Below, piece by piece: positions 13,499 through 13,767 of a DNA stretch of 13,767 bases. Made by a program: the position numbers and the translations under genes. The notes beneath the pieces are model-generated. The model worked only from the letters and a program-made list of their open reading frames with translations, ran no database searches and was not told the origin of the DNA. Each line of letters begins with the position of its first letter. Position 1 is the first letter of the stretch. The DNA comes from Anaerolineae bacterium (GTDB lineage: Bacteria > Chloroflexota > Anaerolineae > JAFGEY01): positions 1 through 13,767 of the forward strand of contig JAFGJF010000058.1 in NCBI GenBank assembly GCA_016929205.1, given 5' to 3'.

Positions 13499-13767
13499 AT
13501 GGCCACACTTTTACCCGCACAATTCATGACCGCACCCACGGGCACGGCCCAACCGCTCACGGTGGAAGAAAAGGATCTGGTCAACGCATTGGGCGAGCAG
13601 GCCCAGCAGATCCTCGGCCAACACGGCCTGGGCAAGACGCTGATGGATGGCGGCATCCTGCCACCCCGCTTCCTCGACGTCGGGCTCAGCGAAGACAGCC
13701 GGGTGGCCTACTTCAAGATCGACGTCGGCCCAAGCAGTCTGCCGGGCAAAGGCGCGGTGGCCAAAGC
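13499..13767 (+). CDS. N-terminus of an unrecognised protein, cut by the window edge
   Basis: Ninety-odd residues are visible with no stop. The ATG at 13499 has a purine-rich AAGGGGGG (13485-13492) six bases upstream. The protein begins MATLLPAQF, has a polar helix (VEEKDLVNALGEQAQQILGQ), then a globular-looking stretch with FLDVGLSEDSRVAYFKIDVG and PSSLPGKGAVAKA. There is no signal peptide or membrane helix so far. It is in the same direction as, and 12 bases after, the two-TM gene, so it should be in the same operon. A FtsK/HerA-type DNA translocase or other ATPase would fit the context, but no Walker motif is visible yet and I do not assign it. Confidence 0.65.
   Translation, partial: MATLLPAQFMTAPTGTAQPLTVEEKDLVNALGEQAQQILGQHGLGKTLMDGGILPPRFLDVGLSEDSRVAYFKIDVGPSSLPGKGAVAK

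Overview
The window reads as a bacterial chromosome segment, most likely from the Chloroflexota (Anaerolineae-like). This is inferred from the long AlaS with an extra Cys-containing insert and from the alaS / FtsA-like / gp47-like / ruvX / mltG gene order; no ribosomal RNA is present to confirm it. Most promoters that can be read are sigma70-type with exactly 17-bp spacers, and translation starts mostly carry good Shine-Dalgarno (SD) sites.

Left part (1-3537), minus strand. A hydrolase gene and a C_GCAxxG_C_C cysteine-rich gene run from a strong promoter at 3509-3537. They are followed by a phosphate-uptake operon, pstS-pstC-(pstA), with its own promoter whose -35 lies over the stop codon of the cysteine-rich gene. 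Only the first 28 codons of pstA are inside the window. They consist entirely of four exact 21-bp units encoding the heptapeptide (L/M)TEHNGA.

Middle part (3607-10921), plus strand. A tightly packed operon holds alaS, an FtsA/PilM-like actin-fold protein, a membrane-anchored protein with a baseplate J/gp47-like domain, ruvX and mltG, and ends at a strong intrinsic terminator. alaS, ruvX and mltG are neighbours in many bacteria; the two inserted genes suggest a cell-envelope or division function that has not been worked out.

Right part (10939-13767). A tRNA-Lys(TTT) gene on the minus strand and a tRNA-Gln(CTG) gene on the plus strand diverge from a 271-bp spacer, each with a near-consensus promoter. 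Downstream of the tRNA-Gln 3' end the content becomes accessory. It comprises a double-helix-turn-helix regulator with an internal promoter and in-frame start, a terminator, and an XRE regulator whose -35 box sits in a 41-bp dyad. After these come a small Cys/His protein, a two-TM membrane protein and the start of an unrecognised gene cut by the window edge. This looks like one end of an integrated element at a tRNA gene, but no integrase or second attachment site is in view.
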